A DNA stretch of 64,000 nt from Stenotrophomonas sp. SAM-B. GTDB lineage: Bacteria > Pseudomonadota > Gammaproteobacteria > Xanthomonadales > Xanthomonadaceae. Both the position numbers and the translations under genes were made by a program. The stretch spans positions 1 through 64,000 of the forward strand of contig NZ_JABBXB010000004.1 in the NCBI RefSeq assembly GCF_013387485.1. The letters run 5' to 3'. The notes under the pieces were generated by a model. That model saw only the letters and a list, made by a program, of their open reading frames with translations. It was not told where the DNA came from and made no database searches. Shown here in pieces: positions 45,574 to 54,246 of this stretch (position 1 is the first letter of the stretch; each line of letters starts with the position of its first letter).

Positions 45574-45894
45574 GTGGCGGTGATGCAGCAGATCCAGTCC
45601 GAAGTCGAACGTTACCCCCTCGTGTTGTTCATGAAGGGCACCCCGCAATATCCCATGTGCGGCTTTTCCAGCCGTGCCCTCCAGGCGTTGATGGCCGCCG
45701 GCGCGATCGCGCTGCGCACGGTCAACGTGCTGGAAGAGCCTGAGATCCGCGCCAACCTGCCGCGCTTCTCCAATCTGCCGACCTTCCCGCAGCTGTTCAT
45801 CCACGGTGAGCTGATTGGTGGCTGTGACATCGTGCTGGAGCTGTTCGAATCCGGCGAGCTCAAGCGCATCGTCGAAGAGGCCTCCCAGCCGTGA
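45574..45894 (+). CDS. grxD: Monothiol glutaredoxin (Grx4/GrxD)
   Basis: A 106-residue monothiol glutaredoxin with the active-site motif in YPMCGFSSRA (Cys29). The glutathione-binding residues lie in NLPTFPQLFIHGELIGGCDI. It carries [2Fe-2S] clusters as a glutathione-bridged dimer and takes part in iron-sulfur supply. GTG 45574 sits eight bases after GGAGGGA; ATG 45583 is the alternative. Overlaps the next gene (GTGA). Confidence 0.93.
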   Translation: MAVMQQIQSEVERYPLVLFMKGTPQYPMCGFSSRALQALMAAGAIALRTVNVLEEPEIRANLPRFSNLPTFPQLFIHGELIGGCDIVLELFESGELKRIVEEASQP

Positions 45895-46631
45895 GTGCGG
45901 TCCCGTCCGTGGTGGTCGGGACCGGATCGCTCGCCGATCGCGTCATTCTTGTTGCCGGGGCCGGGGGAGGCTTTGGCAGCGCTGCCGCCGTGGCCTGTGC
46001 GCAGGCCGGGGCCACCGTGGTGCTGCTGGGGCGCAAACCGCGCCGGCTGGACCGGGTCTACGCCGCGGTCGAAGCCGTCGGCCCGGAGCCGCTGCTGTAT
46101 CCGCTGGATCTGGAAGGCGCGACCCCCGACGACTACGCCACGCTGGCCGAGCGCCTGCAGTCCGAGCTGGGCCGGCTGGACGGGGTGCTCTACTGCGCGG
46201 CCGATTTCGCCGGGCTGACCCCGTTCGAACTGGCCGACCCGGCCGCCTTCGCCCGTGCGGTCCACGTGAACCTGACGGCACCGGCCTGGCTGGCCCAGGC
46301 CTGCCTGCCGCTGCTGCGCCAGCGCGACGATGCCGCCCTGGTGTTCACCGTGGACGATCCCGAGCGGGTAGGGCAGGCCTACTGGGGCGGCTACGGCGCG
46401 GCCCAGCATGGGTTGCGCGGACTGATCGCCTCCCTGCATGACGAACTCGGCCGCAGCCCGGTCCGGGTCAGCGGCCTGCAGCCCGGCCCGATGCGCACGG
46501 CCCTGCGCGCCCGCGCGTTCTCGCTGGATGAAGACCGTACCGCCCGGGACCCGGCCGACTGTGCCGCCGCGGCGGTCCTGCTGCTGTCCGCCGCGGGCGC
46601 CGCGCACCGCGGCCGGATTCTCGCCGCCTGA
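45891..46631 (+). CDS. Short-chain dehydrogenase-like protein with altered catalytic lysine
   Basis: A 246-residue Rossmann-fold protein similar to the YciK group. The nucleotide-binding motif is VAGAGGGFGSAAAVACA. The catalytic tyrosine is present, but the usual YxxxK reads YGAAQ, with glutamine for the essential lysine. The expected active-site serine reads FTVDDP. A canonical dehydrogenase reaction is therefore doubtful; it may bind NAD(P) as a regulator. It starts at GTG 45891, overlapping grxD. Confidence 0.8.
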   Translation: MSAVPSVVVGTGSLADRVILVAGAGGGFGSAAAVACAQAGATVVLLGRKPRRLDRVYAAVEAVGPEPLLYPLDLEGATPDDYATLAERLQSELGRLDGVLYCAADFAGLTPFELADPAAFARAVHVNLTAPAWLAQACLPLLRQRDDAALVFTVDDPERVGQAYWGGYGAAQHGLRGLIASLHDELGRSPVRVSGLQPGPMRTALRARAFSLDEDRTARDPADCAAAAVLLLSAAGAAHRGRILAA

Positions 46632-46637
46632 GGGCGC

Positions 46638-46657
46638 CAAAGGCGTCAACGCCTTTG
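46638..46657 (+). terminator. Hairpin after the short-chain dehydrogenase gene
   Basis: CAAAGGCG pairs with CGCCTTTG around a TCAA loop, seven bases after the stop codon. There is only a weak T-run. Confidence 0.55.
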
Positions 46658-46699
46658 TTGGGACGTGCCGGCACTGGACGACGACCCCAACGATGCCAG

Positions 46700-46759
46700 G
46701 TAGCGCCGGCCGCTGGCCGGCTCCCCAGCCAACCCGGTAGTGCCGGCGGCTGGCCGGCT
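46700..46759 (+). repeat. Tandem pair of GTAG-headed REP palindromes
   Basis: GTAGCGCCGGCC-GCT-GGCCGGCT-type copies lie at 46700-46722 and 46737-46759 in the same orientation, 37 bp apart. They differ in a few core bases. Confidence 0.75.
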
Positions 46760-47037
46760 CCCCGGCAAGCGACCCCACCTGAAATCCGCTGCCACCCTGC
46801 ATTCAGCGAGTCATAAACAGATGTGAAGATAGCGTCACGATCCCGTTGTGATGGCGTGTGTTTTGTCTCCAAACCGTCACAATCGGAGGCTATCGTGTTA
46901 ATCTAGTGTTAACCGTTGCGGCTGAAACCAGCTCGCGGCTAGGGAACCCAGATAAAAGTCCAGTCAGCCGCCAGCAAGGCTGCTTGGGCGCGTTTTTTTC
47001 TCCGCCATCGCCAATCTCGCATCGAGGCTACTCCCCA
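46760..47037 (+). other. Promoter and leader region of the Oar-like receptor gene
   Basis: No gene is seen in these 278 bases. Several TGTGA or TCAC half-sites lie at about 46825-46885 (TGTGAAGATAGCGTCAC, TTGTGATGG, CGTCACAAT), reminiscent of CRP-class sites but with wrong spacing. A small hairpin, CAGCC/GGCTG, near 46965-46985 is followed by GGGCGCG and seven T (about 46994-47000), like an attenuator 38 bases before the start codon. Confidence 0.35.
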
Positions 47038-50000
47038 ATGACCCACTCCCGTTGTCTCCGGATGTCCAAGCTGACGCTTGGTCTCGTGGCTGCACTTGCC
47101 GCCGCTCCCGCCTTCGCCCAGAGCACCTCTTCCGGTGTCGGCGGTCAGGTCACGTCGGCTGCAGGCGCGCCTGTCGTCGGTGCAGAAGTCACCATCACGC
47201 ACACCGAGTCGGGCACCGTCAGCCGCGCCACGACCGATGCATCGGGTCGTTACAACGCGCGCGGCCTGCGCGTGGGTGGTCCGTACACCATCACCATCAA
47301 CAAGCCGGGTGAAGGCACGCGCACTGAAGAAGGTGTGTACCTCGGCGTCAACCAGATCGGTACCGTCAATGCGGCACTGACCGGCGACCTCGCTGCGACG
47401 AACCTCGATGCCGTGCAGGTCACCGCCGTGGCCGCAGGCTCGGAAGTGTTCAGCGCCACCAAGATGGGCTCGGGCACGTCGATCAGCCAGGAAACGATCG
47501 AAGCCATGCCGTCCGTCGGCGGCAACATCCAGGACATGATGCGCCTGGATCCGCGTGTCGCTTTCGTTGACCGTGCTTCGGGCAGCATCAGCGCCGGCGG
47601 CCAGAACCCGCGCTACAACGCCGTCCGTATCGATGGCGTGTCCGCCAGCGACACCTTTGGCCTGGAAGGCAACAGCTTCCCGACCCGTCGCCAGCCGGTT
47701 TCGATGGAAGCCATCGAAGCCATCAACGTCGACCTGTCCAGCTACGACATCACCATCACTGGCGCCACCGGCGCTGTGGTTGATGCCGTGACCAAGTCGG
47801 GTACCAATGAATTCCACGGCTCGGTCTACGGCTACATGCGTGACGGCAGCTGGTTCGGTGACAACCCGGGTGGCGGCAAGTTCAACGGTTTCGAAGACGA
47901 GAAGACCTACGGCTTCACGCTGGGTGGCCCGCTGGTGAAGGACAAGCTGTTCTTCTTTGCCAACTATGAGAAGTTCGAGCAGTCCGCTCCCGGCGCCGAC
48001 ATCGCCGGCAGCGCCATCGGCGCCGGCACCATCACCGATGCCCAGATCGCCCAGGCCCAGCAGATCTTCCAGGATCGTTATGGCGTGTCGGCGGGCAGCT
48101 ACGACGCCGCTTCGGACACCAACCTCGAAGAGTACGCGCTGAAGCTGGACTGGAACATCACCGACAACCAGCGTGCGAGCTTCCGCTACAGCAAGCTGGA
48201 GCAGGACAAGCTGCGCATCAACGGCTACGGCCAGACCACCGGTGCGTCGATCAGTTCGTACTGGTACCAGCACGACAAGAAGATCGAGTCCTACGTCGGC
48301 CAGCTGTTCAGCGACTGGAGCGACAACTTCTCGACCGAAATCAAGGCCAGCTACCGCGATTACTCGGCCATCCGTAACCCGTCGGCTCCGGGCACTCCGG
48401 CGATCCTGATCGGTTTCGGTGGTCTGAACTCGAACCGGGAGTCGGTCGCCAATCCGACCCTGTACCTGGGTACCGAAGCCAACACCCAGTACAACGAGCT
48501 GTACACCAAGACCTGGAACTACTTCGCCTCCGGTACGCTCACCCTGGGCGACCATGACGTGAAGTTCGGTGCGGACTACAGCAAGAACGAAATCTACAAC
48601 CTGTACGCGCCGAACATCGACGGCTACCTGGTCTACAACGGCATCGAAGGTTTCCGAAACAACACGCCGGTGGTCAGCACCTGGCGCAACCCGGTGGACG
48701 GTGGCGTGGAGAGCCTTGCGGCCGACTACGACTACACCACCCTGGGCCTGTTCGTGCAGGACACCTGGTATGTCAACAGCAACCTGACCCTGACCCTGGG
48801 CGTGCGTGCGGACAAGTACGACACCAACAAGGACACGGCCTACAACCAGCGTGCCAGTGAGTTCTTCGGTTACGACAACCGTTCGATCGGCGACAACGGC
48901 TTCCTGGTGCAGCCGCGCGTCGGCTTCAACTACACCTTCGACAGCGATCGCCCGACGCAGCTGCGCGGTGGCGTTGGCCTGTTCCGTGGTGAAGCGCCGC
49001 AGGTGTGGCTGGGCAACATCTACGCCAACAACGGCGTGAACTTCACCCAGGGCACCGACTACCCGTACGCCAACCGCAACCGTCCGGGGCAGCAGGTCGT
49101 GAACTTCGTCTCCGACGATTTCCGTACCCCGTCCGTGTACAAGGCCAATCTGGCGTTCGATCACGAACTGCCGTGGAACGGTCTGGTCGCATCGGCCGAG
49201 CTGCTGGTGACCAAGGTCAAGGATGGTCTGTACTTCAAGCGCCTGGAACTGGTGCAGCCGAGCTACACCGGTGGTCCGGACGGTCGCAACTTCTACTGGG
49301 GCAACATTGCCAACGCCTCGACCTCCAAGTCGACCACCCCGAGCTGGGTGAGCGATGCCGTGCTGCTGGACAACACCGACAAGGGTCGCACCGCGCAGTT
49401 CACCGTGTCCCTGGCCAAGCCGTTCAGCCCGGACAGTGACTGGGCCTGGAACCTGGGCTACACCTATACCGATGCGAAGGAAGTTGCCAGCAACACCTCC
49501 TCGGTGGCGACCTCGAACTGGAACAACAACTACATCTTCCAGGCCAACGAGAACGCGCTTGCGCGCTCGCGTTACGAGATCCGCAACCGCATCTCGGGTT
49601 CGGTGAACTGGAAGCATGCGTTCTTCGGTGACTACGAGACCCAGGTCGGCATGTTCTATGAAGGCCGTACCGGTCGTCCGTACAGCTTCGTGTACTCCAA
49701 CGACATGAACGGCGACGGCCGCACCTACAACGACCTGTTCTATGTGCCGAAGGGTCGTGGCGACGTGCTGTTCACCGGCGGTGCCGCCATGGAAGAAGCC
49801 TTCTTCGCATGGATGGAGAACAATGCACAGCTGAACCGTTACGCCGGCCAGGTGACCCCGCAGAACTCGGCTCGCGCCGGTTGGGTCAACACCTTTGACG
49901 TGCGTATCACCCAGCAGTTGCCGGGCTTCATGAAGGGTCACAAGTCCGAAATCTGGCTCGATATCCAGAACGTGGGCAACCTGCTCAACAAGAAGTGGGG

Positions 50001-50220
50001 TCGCATCGACGACTTCGGCTTCTATGCTGACCAGGGCATCGCCAACTTCCGCGGCATCGACCCGACCACTGGCAAGTACCTGTACGAGTTCCGCGCGGAG
50101 CGTCAGGGCAACACGAGCGCCACCGTGACCGACAGCGCCTTCGCCAACGCGGACGCTGACGGCTTCAACACCGGCGTGTCGCAGTGGTCGCTGCAGCTGG
50201 GCTTCCGCTACAAGTTCTGA
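47038..50220 (+). CDS. Oar-like TonB-dependent receptor with carboxypeptidase-regulatory-like domain
   Basis: A 1060-residue outer-membrane protein. The signal peptide ends at AAPAFAQ (about residue 28). A carboxypeptidase-regulatory-like domain follows (about 32-115, GGQVTSAAGAPVVGAEVTIT). The plug lies near 130-260 (NIQDMMRLDPRV, NAVRIDGVSASDTFGLEG). The barrel ends in LQLGFRYKF. It resembles Myxococcus Oar-type receptors. The gene uses CGT and GGT far more than its neighbours, as highly expressed genes do, and has a strong terminator. The ligand is unknown; peptides or polymers are possible. Confidence 0.9.
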   Translation: MTHSRCLRMSKLTLGLVAALAAAPAFAQSTSSGVGGQVTSAAGAPVVGAEVTITHTESGTVSRATTDASGRYNARGLRVGGPYTITINKPGEGTRTEEGVYLGVNQIGTVNAALTGDLAATNLDAVQVTAVAAGSEVFSATKMGSGTSISQETIEAMPSVGGNIQDMMRLDPRVAFVDRASGSISAGGQNPRYNAVRIDGVSASDTFGLEGNSFPTRRQPVSMEAIEAINVDLSSYDITITGATGAVVDAVTKSGTNEFHGSVYGYMRDGSWFGDNPGGGKFNGFEDEKTYGFTLGGPLVKDKLFFFANYEKFEQSAPGADIAGSAIGAGTITDAQIAQAQQIFQDRYGVSAGSYDAASDTNLEEYALKLDWNITDNQRASFRYSKLEQDKLRINGYGQTTGASISSYWYQHDKKIESYVGQLFSDWSDNFSTEIKASYRDYSAIRNPSAPGTPAILIGFGGLNSNRESVANPTLYLGTEANTQYNELYTKTWNYFASGTLTLGDHDVKFGADYSKNEIYNLYAPNIDGYLVYNGIEGFRNNTPVVSTWRNPVDGGVESLAADYDYTTLGLFVQDTWYVNSNLTLTLGVRADKYDTNKDTAYNQRASEFFGYDNRSIGDNGFLVQPRVGFNYTFDSDRPTQLRGGVGLFRGEAPQVWLGNIYANNGVNFTQGTDYPYANRNRPGQQVVNFVSDDFRTPSVYKANLAFDHELPWNGLVASAELLVTKVKDGLYFKRLELVQPSYTGGPDGRNFYWGNIANASTSKSTTPSWVSDAVLLDNTDKGRTAQFTVSLAKPFSPDSDWAWNLGYTYTDAKEVASNTSSVATSNWNNNYIFQANENALARSRYEIRNRISGSVNWKHAFFGDYETQVGMFYEGRTGRPYSFVYSNDMNGDGRTYNDLFYVPKGRGDVLFTGGAAMEEAFFAWMENNAQLNRYAGQVTPQNSARAGWVNTFDVRITQQLPGFMKGHKSEIWLDIQNVGNLLNKKWGRIDDFGFYADQGIANFRGIDPTTGKYLYEFRAERQGNTSATVTDSAFANADADGFNTGVSQWSLQLGFRYKF

Positions 50221-50244
50221 TGCATCGAACGTAGCGTGGGATTG

Positions 50245-50276
50245 AAAGCGGCCGGGGCAACCCGGCCGCTTTTTTT
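50245..50276 (+). terminator. Strong intrinsic terminator of the Oar-like receptor gene
   Basis: AAAGCGGCCGGG (50245-50256) pairs perfectly with CCCGGCCGCTTT (50261-50272) around GCAA and runs into further T residues. Confidence 0.92.
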
Positions 50277-50354
50277 CTGCCGGCGTTTCACGCTTCGGCG
50301 GGGACGCGGGCCGGCAGAGACGTCGCGCGTTTCCAGGCGATGCTGCCCCGGTGG

Positions 50355-50383
50355 TTGTGCTGGGCGGCTTATGGGCGTATCTT
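50355..50383 (+). promoter_or_regulatory. Candidate promoter for the RNA at 50391-50483
   Basis: TTGTGC (50355-50360) and TATCTT (50378-50383) are 17 bp apart. Both are partial matches to the sigma-70 boxes. Confidence 0.35.
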
Positions 50384-50390
50384 CAGCTGG

Positions 50391-50483
50391 TTGCGCGAAA
50401 ATCGGCGCAACTGCGACGGCCCAGCGCCCCTGTCGCGGTCAGGACACATCCAACGGTCGGGTTTCCCGGCCGTTTTGCTTTTT
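50391..50483 (+). ncRNA. Candidate small RNA or attenuated leader of ppnN
   Basis: This stretch has no open frame of note but folds well. TTGCGC pairs with GCGCAA (50391-50410), GCGAC pairs with GTCGC (about 50413-50436), and a terminator follows. There AACGGTCGGG (50452-50461) pairs with CCCGGCCGTT (50465-50474), followed by TTGCTTTTT. The ppnN start lies 46 bases beyond. It could be an independent small RNA of about 90 bases or a leader that ends transcription early. Confidence 0.4.
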
Positions 50484-50528
50484 AAGGGGGCAGCGGTACA
50501 GTCGGTAACCTTGAGGAAAGCGAAAAAG

Positions 50529-51923
50529 ATGGACATGACGATCAACGAAAAACCGGCGCGTACGCTGCCGGTGCAGGACGCGCGGATCTACCCGCGCGGT
50601 GGGCTGGATGTGCTGTCGCGCGCCGAAGTAGCGCGCCTGCGGGACGCCTCCGGTGGCGGCATGCACGAGCTGCTGCGCCGCTGCGCGCTGGCCGTGCTGA
50701 CCAGCGGCAGCGCCTCCGACGATCCGCGCGCGGCGCGCGATCTGTACCCCGATTTCGACATCCAGGTGGCGCAGCAGGACCGCGGCGTGCGCATCGACCT
50801 GGTCAATGCGCCGGCGATGGCGTTCGTGGATGGCGAGATCATCCGCGGCGTCGCCGAGCTGCTGTTCGCCGTGGTCCGCGACCTGGCCTACATGGCCATC
50901 GAGATGGGCCCGGCCTACGCGGCCGAGCTGGAATCCTCCGAAGGCATCACCAACGCGGTGTTCGGGCTGCTGCGCAACGCGCGCATCCTCAACCCGGGCG
51001 ACCCGAACCTGGTCGTGTGCTGGGGCGGTCACTCGATCGGCCGCGATGAGTATCTGTACACCAAACAGGTCGGCTACGAGCTGGGCCTGCGTGGCCTGGA
51101 CATCTGCACCGGCTGCGGCCCGGGTGCGATGAAGGGTCCGATGAAGGGCGCCACCATCGCCCATGCCAAGCAGCGCAAGACCACCACGCGGTACATCGGC
51201 CTGACCGAGCCGGGCATCATCGCCGCCGAGTCGCCGAACCCGATCGTGAATCACCTGGTGATCATGCCGGACATCGAGAAGCGCCTCGAAGCGTTTGTGC
51301 GCATCGGCCACGGCATCATCGTGTTCGCCGGCGGCGTCGGCACCGCCGAGGAGATCCTGTACCTGCTGGGCATCCTGCTGCGCGACGAGAACAAGGACCT
51401 GCCGTTCCCGCTGATCCTGACCGGCCCGACCGTCGCCGCGCCGTACTTCGAGCAGATCGACCGCTTCATCCGCCTCACCCTGGGTGAAGAAGCCGCCAGC
51501 CGCTACGAGATCATCATCGGCGACCCGGTCAACGTGGCCCGCAAGATGGCCCAGGGCATCAAGCGCGTGCGCGAGCACCGCCTGGCGCAGAAGGACTCGT
51601 TCTTCTTCAACTGGTCGATCGAGATTCCGTGGGAGTACCAGCAGCCGTTCGTGCCGACCCACGAGGCGATGGCCGCGCTGGACCTGCACCACGGCCGCCC
51701 GCCGCATGCCCTGGCCGCCGACCTGCGTCGTGCGTTCTCCGGCATCGTCGCCGGCAACGTGAAGGAAGACGGGATGCGTCGCATCGAGCAGTTCGGTCCG
51801 TTCGAAATCCACGGCGACGCGGACATGATGCAGGCCCTGGACGAGCTGCTGCGCGCCTTCGTCGACCAGCGCCGCATGAAGATCTCGGGCGAGTACCAGC
51901 CCTGCTACAAGGTCATGGCCTGA
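50529..51923 (+). CDS. ppnN: Pyrimidine/purine-nucleotide 5'-monophosphate nucleosidase PpnN (YgdH)
   Basis: A 464-residue LOG-family nucleosidase with the (p)ppGpp-responsive YgdH architecture. The N-terminal domain (about 1-145) precedes the LOG core with VVCWGGHSIGRDEY, CTGCGPGAMKGPMKGA and the signature FAGGVGTAEEILYL. A C-terminal domain begins near residue 355. It hydrolyses nucleotide monophosphates to base and ribose-5-phosphate. ATG 50529 follows TGAGGAAAG. A terminator-like structure lies directly upstream. Confidence 0.94.
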   Translation: MDMTINEKPARTLPVQDARIYPRGGLDVLSRAEVARLRDASGGGMHELLRRCALAVLTSGSASDDPRAARDLYPDFDIQVAQQDRGVRIDLVNAPAMAFVDGEIIRGVAELLFAVVRDLAYMAIEMGPAYAAELESSEGITNAVFGLLRNARILNPGDPNLVVCWGGHSIGRDEYLYTKQVGYELGLRGLDICTGCGPGAMKGPMKGATIAHAKQRKTTTRYIGLTEPGIIAAESPNPIVNHLVIMPDIEKRLEAFVRIGHGIIVFAGGVGTAEEILYLLGILLRDENKDLPFPLILTGPTVAAPYFEQIDRFIRLTLGEEAASRYEIIIGDPVNVARKMAQGIKRVREHRLAQKDSFFFNWSIEIPWEYQQPFVPTHEAMAALDLHHGRPPHALAADLRRAFSGIVAGNVKEDGMRRIEQFGPFEIHGDADMMQALDELLRAFVDQRRMKISGEYQPCYKVMA

Positions 51924-51973
51924 GGCCGTGACCCGGCCGGTGGCGGGCAGGGGGGCCGCCGCCGGTGTCGATC

Positions 51974-51993
51974 GGCGTCAACTGATTGACGCC
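51974..51993 (+). terminator. Hairpin after ppnN
   Basis: GGCGTCAA pairs perfectly with TTGACGCC around CTGA, 51 bases after the stop. There is no T-run. The remaining bases to 52084 form the leader of the pilin operon, with a second GC-rich inverted repeat near 52020-52045. Confidence 0.5.
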
Positions 51994-52084
51994 TGTCGCC
52001 TCCGGGCGACCGTTCGTCCTGCCGCCGCTTGCTGATCGGCGGCGGGGCGTTCATCTTCTGTGTCATCAACGCTGGGAGCGTTTC

Positions 52085-52600
52085 ATGTCTTTGCGCCGGT
52101 CCAACGGCTTCACACTGATCGAGCTCATGGTGACCATGGCGGTGCTTGCCGTGCTGGTCGCGGTGGGGTTCCCGAATTTTCTGGGCGTCATCCGATCCAA
52201 TCGGGTGGTTGCGGCCAACAATGAAGCGTTGGGCCTGCTGGCGCTCGCACGCAGTGAGGCCATCCGTAACAACAGGGGCGGGGGTGTCTGTGGCAGCGCC
52301 ACTGGCAGCAGCTGCGACGGCGACTGGAACAGCGGCATGCTGGCTTTTGCCGACCCGGACGGCAGCGGTACCCTGGAAACCGGCGAAACGGTCCTGCGCT
52401 ACAGCCAGGGCCACCCCAGGCTGGTCGTTGACGGGCCGGACAACTTGGCCATCAGTTTCGACGGGCGAGGTCGCCGCCAGGCGTCTGCCGACCAGACGCT
52501 GACCCTGCGGCCTGACGAATGCAGCGGCCAACCGATGCAGCGCACCGTGACCATCAATTCCTCCGGCCAGGCACGCAGTGCCCAGGGAGCGTGCCAATGA
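52085..52600 (+). CDS. Type IV pilus minor pilin FimU/GspH-like
   Basis: A 171-residue prepilin. The short leader ends RRSNG and is cut before FTLIELMVTMAVLAVLVAVG, the typical N-terminal helix. The globular part has the GspH/FimT pattern RTVTINSSGQARS near its end, where FimT proteins instead have GRxR. It starts at ATG 52085 behind GGGAG. First gene of a six-gene operon; its minor pilins should prime pilus assembly with PilVWX and PilY1. Confidence 0.88.
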   Translation: MSLRRSNGFTLIELMVTMAVLAVLVAVGFPNFLGVIRSNRVVAANNEALGLLALARSEAIRNNRGGGVCGSATGSSCDGDWNSGMLAFADPDGSGTLETGETVLRYSQGHPRLVVDGPDNLAISFDGRGRRQASADQTLTLRPDECSGQPMQRTVTINSSGQARSAQGACQ

Positions 52601-53079
52601 AGCGCAAACGCCATCGCCGCCTGCGCGCAGTGCCAGGTGGATTTACCTTGATCGAGGTGCTGGTTGCTATTGTGGTGCTTGCGTTTGGCCTGCTCGGCTT
52701 CGCGCTGCTGCAGACCATGAGCGTGCGCTTTACCCAGAGCGCCAACTACCGCACCCAAGCGACCAACCTGGCGTATGACCTGATCGATCAGATGCGTGCC
52801 AATCGTTTCCAGGCAGCCTGGTACAGCACGGCATCGTTCTCGGCCGGATCAGTGGCCGTGGCCGGGGCCTGTGGCCGTCCGACCGGGGATGCGGTCACCA
52901 TCGAACAGAACGTCGCACGGTGGCAGTGCCAGGTGGCCAAGGCGCTGGGCGAAACCGCCAGTGCCAACGTGACCTACAGCGATGGCAGCGTCACCGTCGG
53001 GATCGCCTGGGGCGACCAGCGCTGGGACAAGGACAACCCCGATGACAAGACCACTTTCACCGTGACGTCGCAGCTATGA
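52597..53079 (+). CDS. pilV: Type IV pilus minor pilin PilV
   Basis: A 160-residue prepilin. The basic leader (about 15 residues, ending VPGG) is followed by FTLIEVLVAIVVLAFGLLGF. TNLAYDLIDQMRANR matches the PilV pattern. ATG 52597 overlaps the preceding stop (ATGA), and its own stop overlaps pilW. It belongs to the minor-pilin priming complex. Confidence 0.9.
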   Translation: MKRKRHRRLRAVPGGFTLIEVLVAIVVLAFGLLGFALLQTMSVRFTQSANYRTQATNLAYDLIDQMRANRFQAAWYSTASFSAGSVAVAGACGRPTGDAVTIEQNVARWQCQVAKALGETASANVTYSDGSVTVGIAWGDQRWDKDNPDDKTTFTVTSQL

Positions 53080-54245
53080 CCCCTTTCCCGAACATGTCGC
53101 GCAGGCAGCAGGGTCTGTCGCTGATCGAACTGATGGTCGCGGTGGTGATCGGTACCGTGCTGATGCTGGGCGTCATCCAGGTCTTCATCGCCTCGCGCAC
53201 AGCCTCCCGCTTGGCCGAAGGCGTTGCACGTACTCAGGAGAATGCGCGGTTTGCGATCGACTTCCTCGAGCGCGACATCCGCATGGCTGGACACTACGGG
53301 TGCGTCAACGACCAGGCCCACTTCATCAAGGATGAGGGGGATCCACGACATCATTTCACGGCTGCCACCGGTGCCGGCAGCCCGCTGGATTTCTCGGTGG
53401 CGGTGCAGGGCTATGAAGCCGGCGGCACCGCGCCAGGCAATACCCTGACTCTGGGCGAGGCCTGGAGTGATGCCAGTGGCCTGCCGTCCGGGATCGTCGG
53501 GCTGAATCCGCTGGGCGGCAGCGACGTGCTGGTACTGCGCTTCCTGGCCGGTGAGGGCGTTCCGGTCACGGCCATCTCGGCGGACAGCGGCAGCAGCGAA
53601 TTGACGATGGACACGGAGCGCGCCGCGCGGTTGAGCCAGGGCACGCCCGCTGCGCCGACGATGTTCGGTATCGCCGATTGCGCCCATGTTGATATTTTCC
53701 CGGGGACGCTGGCTGGCGGCACGGTGACGGCGACCAATGCGGACCTGTCCCGATACGCACCGCCGAACGGGCAGACGCTGGTCTACCGCGCCGAATCCAT
53801 CGTGTACTACATCGGGGTCGGCGCGTCCGGCGAGCCGGCGTTGCGACGTGCCCGCGCCAATTCTGCTGGCCAATATCCGGCCGAGCTCAATGAAGAACTG
53901 GTCGAGGGCATCGAGAATCTGCAGGTGCTGTTCGGCCTGGATTCGACCACCAACATCAGTGCGGATGCCTCGCCGATCGGCAACATCACCGCACAGGCAA
54001 CCGCCAGTGGCGTCTCCACAGGCACCGATGCCGCCGCTGCCGGCCAGTGGCGGCGCGTAGGCCTGGTGCAGGTCGGCGTGCTGGCACGCAGCCCGCAACC
54101 GGCCGATGCGTTGCAGGCCCAGCAGAAGGTAGCTCGCCAGGGCGCACTGGGCGTGGAGTTCGCGCCGTCCGATACCCGCGATACCCGCTACCGGGCCAGC
54201 TATGAAGTATCGGTGGCCTTGCGCAATCGACTCTATGGGAACTGA
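53076..54245 (+). CDS. pilW: Type IV pilus minor pilin PilW
   Basis: A 389-residue prepilin, large as is usual for PilW. The leader ends RRQQG before LSLIELMVAVVIGTVLMLGV. TQENARFAIDFLERDIRMAG is the PilW hallmark. Its start overlaps pilV by four bases. It joins the minor-pilin complex at the pilus tip. Confidence 0.92.
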   Translation: MTPFPNMSRRQQGLSLIELMVAVVIGTVLMLGVIQVFIASRTASRLAEGVARTQENARFAIDFLERDIRMAGHYGCVNDQAHFIKDEGDPRHHFTAATGAGSPLDFSVAVQGYEAGGTAPGNTLTLGEAWSDASGLPSGIVGLNPLGGSDVLVLRFLAGEGVPVTAISADSGSSELTMDTERAARLSQGTPAAPTMFGIADCAHVDIFPGTLAGGTVTATNADLSRYAPPNGQTLVYRAESIVYYIGVGASGEPALRRARANSAGQYPAELNEELVEGIENLQVLFGLDSTTNISADASPIGNITAQATASGVSTGTDAAAAGQWRRVGLVQVGVLARSPQPADALQAQQKVARQGALGVEFAPSDTRDTRYRASYEVSVALRNRLYGN

Positions 54246-54246
54246 C

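Noticed and set aside
46825..46885. CRP/Clp site before the Oar-like receptor
   Set aside because: The TGTGA and TCAC half-sites have an eight-base centre rather than six, so they are kept only as an observation.
46939..49941. Open frame of 1000 codons on the minus strand opposite the Oar-like receptor
   Set aside because: It has no domain or start context and its codon pattern mirrors the receptor gene. Such antisense frames are expected at this GC content.
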